Origin: Ascoidea tarda (nom. inval.)
Lineage: Eukaryota > Ascomycota > Saccharomycetes > Ascoideales > Ascoideaceae
Direction: 5' to 3'
Length of the DNA: 40,144 nt
NCBI GenBank assembly: GCA_030560485.1
Contig: JAKTTS010000082.1
Location: 1 to 40,144 of the forward strand
The position numbers were made by a program, and so were the translations under genes. Of the stretch, positions 1 to 9,130 are shown in pieces. The notes under the pieces were generated by a model. That model did not search any database. It was not told the DNA's origin and worked only from the letters and a program-made list of their open reading frames with translations. Within the stretch, counting starts at the first letter, position 1. Each line of letters starts with the position of its first letter.

Positions 1-55
1 CAAAATCAAAATCAAAATCAAAATCAAAATCAAAATCAAAATCAAAATCAAAATC
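1..55. repeat. (CAAAAT)n hexanucleotide microsatellite
   Basis: Nine uninterrupted copies of CAAAAT open the window, so the array may extend beyond its left edge. It lies about 170 bp upstream of the SPC19 start codon and does not resemble a known yeast telomere repeat closely enough to call it one. Confidence 0.95.
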
Positions 56-221
56 CTGATCACAACCCTCTCCTTCTTTTCTTGTTTTTTTTCTTATCTT
101 CTTCAAAAACTTCTCTTAACCTGCTTGATCCAAACTTAACATCCTCAGAACACCTCTCTCAATCCCCAACTTCAACCCTCTATCTTATCACATACACCTT
201 ACAATTACACCATACCTTACC

Positions 222-1057
222 ATGTCCTTATATAATAACCAAGATATTATAGATTCGCCACTTGAAGATACTTTGGTTGCTTTACTGGACTGTGTCAAAT
301 CACTCTCAAACTGTGCTACTTATGTATGTATCTTCTAATAAAAAAACCAAAAGAAAAAAAAAAAATATTTCTGCTAACTTTCTAATCAACTCCTTCTTCA
401 AAGGCTGAATCTTCTTCCAATCAACTAGACAAGTTATTGCAACCTGTTTCAAATTACTCTAGTAATTACTCTAGTAATTCCTCGTCCAATTCTCCAACAA
501 TAGCCAAAAATGAATTTGAAAGACTATCAAATATCCTAAAATACCAAAAAGTATATAAATTATATCCAGTTTCTCTTGTAAATAACCAAATCAAAAAATA
601 CAAAAATTTTAAAAATAATGAAATAATACTAATAATCGAAAGATTAAATAACCATTTAGATATTAAATTCGAAAAAAGATTAAATTTAATTAACCAAATC
701 GAATTACTAGAAAAAAATCTAAAAAAATTGCAAGATTATAACAACAATTTAAAAACTGCTTCAAATTCGAATAATCAATCTACTCTCAATCAAAACACAA
801 CTGTCAAAAATGAAAAAATTGAAAAAATTGAAAAAATTGAATCTGACTTAGACATAAACATCCCCTCAAAAGTTTCCATCACAAATATCCCTTCACTGCA
901 ACTTTCAAATGATGAAAATCCCAATCAACCACTTGTTTATGATAAATGGCTTGACTTGAGAGGCACTCAAGAACAAATTGATAAAATAAGAAGATTAAGA
1001 ATCGAAAAGGATAAACTAAATTTTCAATTGAATTCTTTATCCTCTAATATTTATTGA
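222..1057 (+). CDS. SPC19: DASH/Dam1 complex subunit Spc19, one intron
   Basis: Spc19 is a subunit of the DASH (Dam1) ring that couples kinetochores to spindle microtubules. The model joins 222..323 (34 codons, from the first ATG after a CT-rich leader) to 404..1057, removing an 80-nt intron in phase 0; the product is 251 residues. Exon 1 carries the family's N-terminal helix (SPLEDTLVALLDCVKSLSN); exon 2 continues with a second helix whose LKYQKVYKLYP resembles the LQTKRVFRLVP stretch of S. cerevisiae Spc19. The C terminus (KIRRLRIEKDKLNFQLNSL) is a short coiled coil as in the family. Ser/Asn-rich inserts (about residues 50-65 and 135-150) make it longer than the roughly 165-residue S. cerevisiae protein. 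Without the intron the reading frame would appear to lack an ATG. Assignment is from remembered family sequence. Confidence 0.8.
324..403 (+). other. Spliceosomal intron of SPC19
   Basis: The donor GTATGT is at 324-329, a TGCTAAC branch site at 372-378 and the acceptor AAG at 401-403, followed by GCT GAA TCT in frame. The branch-to-acceptor distance of about 25 nt and the 80-nt length suit a short yeast intron. Removing it joins two open frames that are both needed for an Spc19-like protein. Confidence 0.85.
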
Positions 1058-1484
1058 TTATAAAATACACACCACCAATTTATAAAAACTAATAAACAGC
1101 AATATTTTCAGCGAATTTTCCAACGCATACCAGGAAATCTAAATCAAATAATCGTGTATTTAAACTATAGTATTTGAATAATAAACAAAGAAAACAGAAA
1201 TATTAAATGTTGAAAGTAAAAGAAAGGAAAAAACCGGATAGATATAACTAAAACAAACAAAGCGATATTAAAAAAAAAAAAATATATAACAAAAAATTTA
1301 AAAAAAATAAAAAAAAAAAAAAATAAAAAAAAATAAAAAAAAATAAAAAAGAATAAGAAAAAAAACTTCCTTTAAAATGGAAAATTTACTTCAATTGAAA
1401 TTATATTAACGACTAGATTTTTTGGTTTTTTTTTCTTTCATTGTGTATATTTTTAATTTTTTGAACTTGTTGTTACTTTCTCTC
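1058..1484. other. Convergent intergenic region with A-rich tracts
   Basis: This is the shared 3' region of SPC19 (+) and the VHS2-like gene (-). It is dominated by nearly pure A runs broken by single T bases at about 1270-1345. No ORF or RNA gene is seen; the tracts probably serve 3'-end formation of the plus-strand transcript. Confidence 0.6.
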
Positions 1485-3878
1485 TTAAAAACTGCCCTTT
1501 AATATCTGTGAAGTATTTCTTTTAAGTGTATCATTAACTGAACAAATGTTTAGTTCATTTTCATGACTATCATTTTGAAAGGTATTAATATTGTCAAAAT
1601 TAGTAGGGATATTATTATGACTATTGTAATTGTCGGTAATATCGTTCACCACATCTTCGAAATTTTCGTAATCATTATTAAACTCGTCATCTTCCTCATT
1701 TTCATCTCCACTACTAACAGAAAACTTTGCCTGAGAACCAGCACCTAAAAGTGTTTCCTTTAAGCTAGGCTGTTCTTCTTTCAATGCCAAGGTATCTAAA
1801 TGGGACATTCTTCTTATAAAAGAAGCTTTAGTATTAAGCTCTTCTATATAGGAATTGTTCCTTTTGGGCCTGCTAATAAAAGCATTTGATATGGTGGGTG
1901 AAACATGATGGGTAATGTATGAATTGGATCTTGATCTAGAACCTATTGATTGGTAGGATTTAATTGATGATGGTGATGATGGAGAGTTTGCACCCAGTTT
2001 GCTATTTGGAGAGGCACTAGGGTTGTTTAGTGCAGTATTGCTCACAATGTTAGGATTTTCATAGAAAACCGAGTTGTTTTTAGTATTGTTGTTATTACTA
2101 TTTGGGTAATTTAGGTGAGTTAATGGAGTGTTTGAAATTGAGCTTTTGGGAGGAGGTTGAAGTAAAGAAACAAATTTATTAGCTGGACCATTTTCCAGAG
2201 CTGAAGATAGATTGTGGTTATGTAAAGAATGAACATTTCTCTTGGTGTTGCTTGAGAGGGAAATAGGGGAGATTAGTGGACTGCTGTTATTGTTTGAAAT
2301 GTAGTTGTAGTTATTAGAGGCTGAAGAATTTAGGAAAGAGGATTGCAAAGCCATGGAGATGGAAGGTCGTCTTGAGGAATGAATGCTAGCAGAAGATGGG
2401 AAAAGAGAAGCAGAGGCAGAAGTTGGGGAGGTATTGTGAGAATTGTGTGGATTTGAACTATAGTGATTAAAATTTGGAAAATGGTCAGGAGCAGAAACAG
2501 GAGTAAAGGAGAAATAATCATTTCTGTTATTTGAAGGCAAGGGAGTTTGATCGTTTGATACCATGTCAGCGTATGAATAGAAGGATAATTGTTGTTTATC
2601 GTTATCTTTGGGCTTGTCCTTTTCTTTTTCAAAGTTGGGATTGTTGTTGTACTGTGAGCCTTGGTGGTTTAATTTTGTGAAATAAGTAAAGGAGCTTGTT
2701 CGGTGGAAGGTTTGGCTTGGTGAACGATGAGGAGGAGGGAAATAAAAGCTGTTTCCTCTCTTCATGTTGGAGGATTTTGAGTTTTTGATTGTGGAATTTA
2801 ATACAGTTGAGGGTCTTCTGTTTGAAGATATTATTTCCACTTTATCCAAATCCATATTTTCGTCAGTTAATATTGAAGTGGTGGCATCCAAGACAGGGGG
2901 GATGAAATCTTCGGCAGTATGTTGATAGGAAGTCAAGTCCAAAACTGAGTGGTGATTCTTCTGGGAAGATATATTGGGATTTGTGTTTGGGGTATAATTT
3001 GAGCCAAAGGAATTGAGATTTGCATTGTTGTTGTTGTCTGTAGTATTAGTAGAAGAGTTGTTTTTTGAGTTAAAGGCAATGTTGTTGTTGTTGTAGTTGG
3101 AGGACTGAGAAACAGCTTTTGCTAGGAGAGGTAAATCGTTTTCTTTTTGAACATTTCTTTCAAAGATTAGAGAGGAATCAAAGGATTGATCAGTTGCAGT
3201 GTTTGGATTGAAAAAATGGGAGTTGTTAAAGTCAGAAAATAAGTACGAGTTTCTAGCAGAGTTTGTTTTGATTGAGTTTGTTCTACATTTTCTTATATTA
3301 GTAGATACGGGAGATTTTTTGAAATTTTGGGGGAGGGAGATATTGTTGTTGGGGTTGGGAATGTGATTGGGAGAAGTGTTGATTGAGTGGTTTGAGGAGA
3401 TGCTACTTATTCTCTTTGCAGGGGAGAAGGATATGATGTTGTTTGAAAAGGAATCGTTTGAGATGGAGCTTTGGTCGCTTTTAATACTTGTTATGTCGTC
3501 GTGGTTCATGTTGATGTTGATGTTTTTTTCATTTGGGAGGTTGTTGTTTGTATTTACAGATAGTTTTGAGGTTAACGAGGAAACGTTTTTTCTGTGGTGG
3601 GTATGGTTGTGAGGAAGAGGATTAAGAGTGTTGTTGTGATTATGATTATGATTATGATTATGATTATGATTATGATTATGGTTGTGATTGTGATTGTGAG
3701 TGTGATCATTATTGTGGTAGCTGCTGTTTGAAGTAGTTCTTTGGAGAGAAGTGGAGCTGTTGTTTCTTAGAGAAGCATTTTGAATAGGAGGATTGTTATT
3801 GTTTGTGTTGTTGAAGTTGAATATATTTAATCTTGTTTTATTAGGACTCAAGGAATTTGAGAGAATTGAGGAGGTCAT
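1485..3878 (-). CDS. VHS2: Vhs2/Mlf3-family protein
   Basis: Low-complexity cytosolic protein of 797 residues related to the S. cerevisiae paralogues Vhs2 and Mlf3; Vhs2 is linked to septin stability and G1/S regulation. Family landmarks appear in order: SSLIFERNV (about residue 240), DFIPPVLDATTSILTDEN followed by NRRPSTVL (about 325-360) and SFYSYADMVSND (about 430), all matching short conserved blocks I recall from Vhs2/Mlf3. Ser/Thr-rich RRxS motifs (RRPS, RRMS) suggest kinase targets. The frame is open upstream to 3956, but only through a TTG and a hydrophobic stretch read from a pyrimidine-rich leader, so ATG 3878 is chosen. It has a striking His-Asn dipeptide run near residues 60-80. 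It is longer than the approximately 440-residue yeast proteins because of Asn/Ser expansion. Confidence 0.72.
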   Translation of the reverse strand: MTSSILSNSLSPNKTRLNIFNFNNTNNNNPPIQNASLRNNSSTSLQRTTSNSSYHNNDHTHNHNHNHNHNHNHNHNHNHNHNNTLNPLPHNHTHHRKNVSSLTSKLSVNTNNNLPNEKNININMNHDDITSIKSDQSSISNDSFSNNIISFSPAKRISSISSNHSINTSPNHIPNPNNNISLPQNFKKSPVSTNIRKCRTNSIKTNSARNSYLFSDFNNSHFFNPNTATDQSFDSSLIFERNVQKENDLPLLAKAVSQSSNYNNNNIAFNSKNNSSTNTTDNNNNANLNSFGSNYTPNTNPNISSQKNHHSVLDLTSYQHTAEDFIPPVLDATTSILTDENMDLDKVEIISSNRRPSTVLNSTIKNSKSSNMKRGNSFYFPPPHRSPSQTFHRTSSFTYFTKLNHQGSQYNNNPNFEKEKDKPKDNDKQQLSFYSYADMVSNDQTPLPSNNRNDYFSFTPVSAPDHFPNFNHYSSNPHNSHNTSPTSASASLFPSSASIHSSRRPSISMALQSSFLNSSASNNYNYISNNNSSPLISPISLSSNTKRNVHSLHNHNLSSALENGPANKFVSLLQPPPKSSISNTPLTHLNYPNSNNNNTKNNSVFYENPNIVSNTALNNPSASPNSKLGANSPSSPSSIKSYQSIGSRSRSNSYITHHVSPTISNAFISRPKRNNSYIEELNTKASFIRRMSHLDTLALKEEQPSLKETLLGAGSQAKFSVSSGDENEEDDEFNNDYENFEDVVNDITDNYNSHNNIPTNFDNINTFQNDSHENELNICSVNDTLKRNTSQILKGSF
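3637..3703. repeat. (TGATTA)n coding repeat giving a His-Asn run
   Basis: Tandem TGATTA/TGATTG hexamers inside the VHS2-like gene. Read on the minus strand they encode alternating His and Asn (about eleven HN pairs). Confidence 0.9.
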
Positions 3879-5136
3879 TTTTGTTGGTAGAATAAGTGAA
3901 AATAATAGAAACAATAGAAATAGTAGAGAAAAGGAAAGATAAAAAGATAAAACCAAAAGGAGAGATAAGAAAAGAAGAAGGTTTTCTCAGTATAGTATAA
4001 TGAAAAGTTGGAGGAGGAAGCAGAGGTTCATAAGAAATAAGATGGTAATGTGGGCCAATTGTGAGCGATAAAATCCATTCACAGGTAGGAAGCAGAGATG
4101 GAGAAAATACGAGACGTTGTGAGTATATATTTGTATATATATAAATATGTAAATATATAAGTATGTAGCAAAGGTTGAGTGAAATATTGGGTTGGGTGAT
4201 TTTGCAGGATTCTTGAGATAGTAGGAATTGAAGAAAGCTGATTTGAAAATGACCATAAACAATTGCTTATATCCTTTTCATGCTTTTAGAAAAATAGCAG
4301 TGGTTTAGCTCAGTAAGAAAGAAGATTGGAGTTGGTGATCTGGGTTCTGTTTCGCTCGTTTTCCAGCGCTTTAGCTTTTCGCTTCATGACAACTCCCATT
4401 AGAGTTCGCCTGCTGCAGCCCCGCACCACTGGGAGGCCGCTCTGGCGCACACCAGGTGACCCGCACTACAATGCAAGCAATCTCGGCAGGGTAGCCGTTG
4501 ATCGCCACTGTGCCAGCTGCACACGCGCGCGGGTCGCAGATGGGTCGGCCGTGTGCTGCAGACAACCAGTGCCCTGGAGCTCTATCTGCATACCGTTTTT
4601 CCGTTTGCTGGACTACCTTATCAGCGATTAGCTCGAGATAGAGCGCACGTAATTCACGCTCGCCCACTCCTGCAGGGCCATTATCCAGCGGCCAGACCGC
4701 TCACTGCTCCCTTGTTGCACTAGTGCTGCTAGTGTAAGCAGAAGGTTCTGGTACAAGCAGGGAAATAGTGCAGCACTGCGCTCTGGGACATCTGCAAGCA
4801 AATGGTTCAGCTTGTGTTGATTCTGTTTGTTTGAAAGCGAAAATAAATCACTTTGAATTGGCATTTGTAATGGCGATCATTGGTGAAAAAAAGTGCGTTA
4901 ACGGTGTAACTTCCGTACTCCAATCGCTCCCTCACTTTTGGTGATAGGTTCAGCTGGTTGAAATTTGAAATATGGTTGGCCGTTTATCAATAATAAAAGT
5001 GAACAACCTATCAGTGCAAATTGCGTCCATTTGTTGAGCAACAATCAAACCACCATCTGTCTCTCTGGGTAGTGATTAAGAAGTGCCTATTGAGACCGTA
5101 TTTGAGTTTAGTCGCTGGAATACATTTACTTTTGTT

Positions 5137-5159
5137 GTTCTTATCACTTTGATAAGAAC
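5137..5159. promoter_or_regulatory. Inverted repeat of two GATAAG sites
   Basis: GTTCTTATC and GATAAGAAC form perfect 9-bp arms around a 5-nt spacer (ACTTT). Each arm contains a GATAAG core as bound by Gln3/Gat1-type GATA factors. An outer 8-bp inverted pair, GTATTTGA (5098-5105) and TCAAATAC (5165-5172), surrounds it. Confidence 0.5.
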
Positions 5160-5358
5160 CAAATTCAAATACTATCGTGCAGCGAATCTATGTGCAGTCT
5201 GGGAAGCACGAGAAAAAGAGTTTGGAAATGGCAAGTTAGCAAGCTGTGAACAACAGGGAAAAAGTGGCACTGGATGACCCAGAGGAGGATTGCACTTGGT
5301 CGGGGTTGTGTGCTGCTGGGTTGGGGACAGAGTGCGTGCTCCGAACGTCTGCGGGCTG

Positions 5359-5366
5359 TGATTGGT
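5359..5366 (-). promoter_or_regulatory. CCAAT box (HAP-type, TGATTGGT)
   Basis: Exact match to the TNATTGGT consensus of the HAP2/3/4/5 complex, inside a GC-rich intergenic patch. A TTACGTAA palindrome of the Yap/CREB class lies about 100 bp away at 5466-5473. The target gene is unclear. Confidence 0.4.
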
Positions 5367-6383
5367 CCGCAAGTTTTGCAAAGCGCTCAAAAATCGAAGC
5401 TGGCTCGTGATTCATGCGTTGAATTTCCGCTGCCCCATGCTTGTTTTGCACACATGTGTCAGCCGTTACGTAATGCGTGGTGGGTTCCCCAGCAGTGGAT
5501 CTTCGCGCAGCAGGGGCATCATCCCAGGCCCCAAAGAAAGAAGCAAAAGGAAGGTCCTGGAAGGAAAGCAGCAAAAGGAAACAAGCAATGGAGAGCTCAT
5601 CAAGCAACTGCAAAAAGGAAGCACAGAGAAAGGTGCGTTTGTTTTAAAACCGTATTTTCTTGTGGGATGCTCTTCAAACGGTGCCCTTTGCTGGTATGCG
5701 GTTCAATTCTGTCTGCGGTCATCTCTCTCAATTTTTGCTTGATTTTGGCTCTTTTTTTCCCTTTTTTTTTGCTCTCTTTCTTTTGTCTTTTTTTCAGTCT
5801 TTCTTTGATGGAACGTCACCTCTTATCTATTGTAAACAATTGAAACAGTTGTTGCATTCTCTCCTCAATATTTTGTCACTTTCCCTTTATTTGTTTATTC
5901 CATTTCCACACTCACTCTTAAATAATATATATTATTACTCTGTTTTATTATTTCTTTTAAGTTTATCTTTTTCAAATTTAAGTTACATTGAATTATTCCT
6001 GGTTACTTGACTTGAAATCACTGCATTATTTTATGAATATTATGATCCTCTGTTTTGAAAATTACATGCCTCTAAAACTTAATTAACACCATTATTATTA
6101 TTATGATGGAATTTTGCAGAAAAAAAAAGAAATAAAAAGATTAAATTTCAATTAAATTTTAATTGAATTTTAATCAATATATTATTTAATACATTAACTG
6201 TAATGGAGTTAATGATATATGATGAACAATAATTAGTAAATAGTAAATAGTAAATAGTAAATACGAAAAAAAATATTAATAATTATTAGGAAATTACTTC
6301 AGACAAAAGTATAAAACAAAAAAAATATTACGATACTTGAAAATTTAATAGGCTAAACAACTTCTAATCTTGCCCAATCCTTA

Positions 6384-7865
6384 TCATACCTGGGTTTTCT
6401 CTTCATTTTCCACCCCTGCTCCATATTGATACTGGCATTGATATTGATGACTTTTCTTGTTCTTATTTTTCTTATTCATTGCATCAAACATCAATTCTTC
6501 AAATACCTGTGCTTCCTCTTCTTCCAACTCAGATCTTTGCGCATTTTTAAACTCGCTACCAATTATAAGCAAAACTTTAGACCTCAATGTTCTTGTTTTG
6601 GAATCAACACTTTTATCGTTCAATACTTTATCGCAAACATCTCGTAATACTCCTTTAATTTCATACTTGCTTGAAACCCATGCTGTCGCAATAAATTTTC
6701 CTGTGATGTTTCGTTCCATCTCAGCCTGAATATATGGATCAATTTCACTATTCGAATTTGATAGCTTTTCTTGATTTTTAACCATTTCTTCCATCGCAGA
6801 CTGCGCATCCATAGCGGTAGATAATATATTCCAAACTCCCTTGACTTGCGATCCCTTTTCCTTTGCACTGCTGAAAATCTTAGCCAACCCAAATGTCTTT
6901 TGCGCCTTTAAAAAACTAGATGCCTTTGAAATATAAATCTTCCCAATAGTGTGCAATAATTCAATTCCAAAACTCTCCAATTTCATTGATTCAATCTCCA
7001 AATCCAACTTCTCTTTGAATGCCTTTTTGGATTTCTCATCCAATTTCGAATTCACTAAAGTATCCATCCTGTCAATCAACTTCTTACTTAATTCCTCAAC
7101 CCTTTTAGCTTTGGCTTCCTTTCTTTCCTTCTCCAACCTTATAAGCTCCTCTCGTTGCTCCTTTGTTAATCTAGGTCTCTTTCCCGCCCCTGTATTGGCT
7201 CCAGCTTCGGGCTTGATTACCTGTGTATCTGTCTTGTTGGGTTTGTTAAATTTACTGTTCCCAGTTCCGTTGTTTTCATTAATATTCATTGTTTCCAACT
7301 TTGGTATATCTGTTGATGGATTAGTTGAATCAGTCTTAGTATTATCTGCCGCCGCCGCCGCCGCCGCTGCTGCTGCTGTTGCTGCCGCTGCTGCTGCTGC
7401 ATTTGGCTCTAAACTAGAATCGGAATTTGAATTGCTATTGTTATTGCCATTGCCATTGCCATTGCCATTGCTAGGACTGGCTCCTCCACCATTTTCGTCC
7501 TTCTCCAAATCTGATAATATATCAGAGCTCTTGGTTAAATCTTTCAATAATGACAACTCTCCAATCCAATCTAAAAACGCTTCACCACCAAACATTGTCT
7601 TAAAAAAATCGCCAGGATCTTCAAATCCTTCAACTGGAATCGCTTCATCTTTACCAAATTGATCATACTTCTTTCTTAATTCCGGATCTTTCAAAACTTG
7701 ATATGCTTCACCGACTTCTTGAAAGTTTTTGGCTGCATCTGGATCATCTGGATGCTTATCTGGATGGGTCAACATTGCCTTTTTCCTATAGGCTTTCTTG
7801 ATCTGAACCTCATCAGCATCTGGCGAGATTCCTAAGACGTCATAATATTCGGTGTCTTTAACCAT
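6384..7865 (-). CDS. CAJ1: DnaJ (type II Hsp40) co-chaperone, Caj1-like
   Basis: J-domain co-chaperone that stimulates Hsp70 ATPase; the Caj1/Djp1 family pairs an N-terminal J domain with a C-terminal DnaJ-X domain. The J domain spans residues 4-70 with the HPD motif at 34-36, followed by KYDQFGKDEAIPVEGFEDP and FGGEAFLDWIGE, which are closer to Caj1 than to Djp1. LTKEQREELIRLEKER begins a charged coiled coil, and LDLEIESMKLESFGIELLH starts the DnaJ-X region (about residues 275-460). The 493 residues exceed S. cerevisiae Caj1 (391) because of a low-complexity linker at about 125-225 holding an Asn-Gly run and an Ala tract. ATG 7865 gives the canonical MVKDTEYYDVLG start. It lacks a CAAX box, Zn finger or signal peptide. 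Confidence 0.9.
   Translation of the reverse strand: MVKDTEYYDVLGISPDADEVQIKKAYRKKAMLTHPDKHPDDPDAAKNFQEVGEAYQVLKDPELRKKYDQFGKDEAIPVEGFEDPGDFFKTMFGGEAFLDWIGELSLLKDLTKSSDILSDLEKDENGGGASPSNGNGNGNGNNNSNSNSDSSLEPNAAAAAAATAAAAAAAAAADNTKTDSTNPSTDIPKLETMNINENNGTGNSKFNKPNKTDTQVIKPEAGANTGAGKRPRLTKEQREELIRLEKERKEAKAKRVEELSKKLIDRMDTLVNSKLDEKSKKAFKEKLDLEIESMKLESFGIELLHTIGKIYISKASSFLKAQKTFGLAKIFSSAKEKGSQVKGVWNILSTAMDAQSAMEEMVKNQEKLSNSNSEIDPYIQAEMERNITGKFIATAWVSSKYEIKGVLRDVCDKVLNDKSVDSKTRTLRSKVLLIIGSEFKNAQRSELEEEEAQVFEELMFDAMNKKNKNKKSHQYQCQYQYGAGVENEEKTQV
7348..7400. repeat. GCN trinucleotide repeat (poly-Ala in CAJ1)
   Basis: GCC/GCT trinucleotides on the plus strand are read on the minus strand as Ala codons (GCA and GCG) with one Thr. 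A separate (GCCATT)n Asn-Gly repeat lies at about 7440-7475. Both are inside the variable linker. Confidence 0.9.
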
Positions 7866-8388
7866 TCTGACTTATTTGTATAAGCTTTTGTAATCTATTG
7901 TGTTTTTCTAATTCGTCTTTGTCTGACTATCTCAACTAGATGCGATACTACCAGCAGGATTTTGTGAAAATATAAAACAGAAAAAAAAGAAAAAAGAAAT
8001 TTAGTTCAATCGCAAACTAAATCAATCCCGATTATTTAATTAAATCAAAGTGAAGTGTCTCCCAGTTATTCGCAAGATCAGTGACTTGAAGCGCACTAAT
8101 TATTAACAGGTATTAAATAGCGGTTGATCTCTCTCTCCTATTTGGGGAAATTACATAACAATTCCAATTATAATCCATGGAAAGAAAAATGCAAAAAAGC
8201 TGAGCCACACCACTGGCTATGGAAAGATGAAACACCACCGCAATGGGTCTCCGCCGCTTTGGGGACGTCCTTCTCCATCGCCTTTTTTTCTTTAGAATCT
8301 TCCACGAAAGGTGTGTGAGATCTTGCTGGGGACTATTTTCTTTTTGCGCAAAGTATATATCGTGTCGAAGTTTATCCCTGGCGCTGCT

Positions 8389-8402
8389 ATTGGCTGATTG
8401 GC
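8389..8402 (-). promoter_or_regulatory. Tandem CCAAT boxes
   Basis: ATTGGC and TGATTGGC lie side by side, giving two reverse CCAAT cores 8 bp apart. They are between CAJ1 and the secreted protein gene and could serve either. Confidence 0.35.
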
Positions 8403-8874
8403 TGATGCCGGATTATGGTTACTGGCTCCAACAGCCGATTTCTTTCTTTTTCTATTTCTCCCTGAAATCTGGAAAAGAGTTTTGTTTGAAGACGTGATTT
8501 GTGAAAAACAGGTACCCAAACTCTACGCTTCAAACCCTGCAACGAAATCACTCGCTGAAAGTCTGGATCTTTCACCTACTCCTTGTACGGCTCACCCAAA
8601 AAAGCAAGAGGTTGCAAAACAGCATATAACCATCTGATTCAAGCATTGCAAATACCATTACATAATTGAAGAGCAGCAACATGTTTCAAAATGGTCAGGG
8701 CGCTCTTTTATCTTGGGCTTTCAACTGCGAATTTAATCGTTTCTTTTACACCTTTTTTTTCTTTTCTTGAAACGTCTGGTGGATAAATCAACTAAGATCG
8801 AGCTCATTGAAACTGAATATCATCCATGTATCGTAATTCAATCGAGGTACTAATGATGAAAAGAAAAATTGCAA

Positions 8875-8882
8875 TATAAAAG
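8875..8882 (+). promoter_or_regulatory. TATA box candidate
   Basis: TATAAAAG matches the yeast TATAWAWR consensus and lies about 250 bp before the start codon at 9131. No start-site data are available. Confidence 0.35.
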
Positions 8883-9130
8883 TGAGAAGTAATTCTGCTA
8901 TTTTTGATATTCGATATTTTGTTTTTCTAATTTGATATTGTTTTGACAGCCAAACTATTCTTTATAACCCCAACATTCATTTCAAAGCTGTTGATTAAGG
9001 TACGCTCTTTTACATTAGCAATAAATTGTCGACGCTAATTTCCCCCCATTCCTTCTATTTCGCTCCTTTCTATCTTATAACTGTCAAATTACTTCAAAAC
9101 ATACTTTCCTTTATCTTTGATATCTAAAAA

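Larger units (their letters stand above)
3879..6383. other. Long intergenic region with GC-rich patches
   Basis: About 2.5 kb separate the VHS2-like start (-) from the CAJ1 stop (-). No recognised protein or RNA gene is present. Two patches (about 4370-4790 and 5190-5640) are far richer in GC than the coding DNA; 4441-4500 counts 36 G/C of 60. Open frames there overlap on both strands, as expected when stop codons are scarce, and none resembles a known protein. The region holds a GATA-type inverted repeat (5137-5159), a CCAAT box (5359-5366), TTACGTAA (5466-5473) and CGCGC cores. The right end (about 5740-6380) is T/A-rich. It may be the VHS2 promoter, or may hide a non-coding RNA or an origin. 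Confidence 0.5.
7866..9130. other. Divergent intergenic region, CAJ1 / secreted barrel protein
   Basis: About 1.27 kb. A moderately GC-rich segment at about 8190-8560 has open frames on both strands but no recognisable protein. It holds two CCAAT boxes in reverse orientation (8389-8394 and 8395-8402) and a CACCACTGG motif at 8208-8216. A TATAAAAG box at 8875-8882 and a CT-rich stretch at about 9050-9110 precede the plus-strand gene. Confidence 0.55.

Noticed and set aside
1-55. Telomeric repeat
   Set aside because: CAAAAT units are too AT-rich and regular, no G-rich strand is present, and a conserved gene follows at once.
3879-3956. N-terminal hydrophobic extension of the VHS2-like protein (a would-be signal peptide)
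   Set aside because: It begins at a TTG and is read from a pyrimidine-rich leader; the first ATG is at 3878 and the family is cytosolic.
4290-4360. tRNA-like A box (TAGCTCAGTAAG) followed by GGTTC
   Set aside because: The box spacing is too short, GGTTCTGTTTC does not match the B box, and no acceptor or anticodon stem can be drawn.
5236-5843. Overlapping long frames on both strands in a GC-rich patch
   Set aside because: Three or more frames are open at once, none has recognisable motifs, and GC richness alone lowers stop frequency.
6949-7662. 237-codon plus-strand frame opposite CAJ1
   Set aside because: Antisense shadow of the DnaJ gene; the minus strand has the complete J domain.
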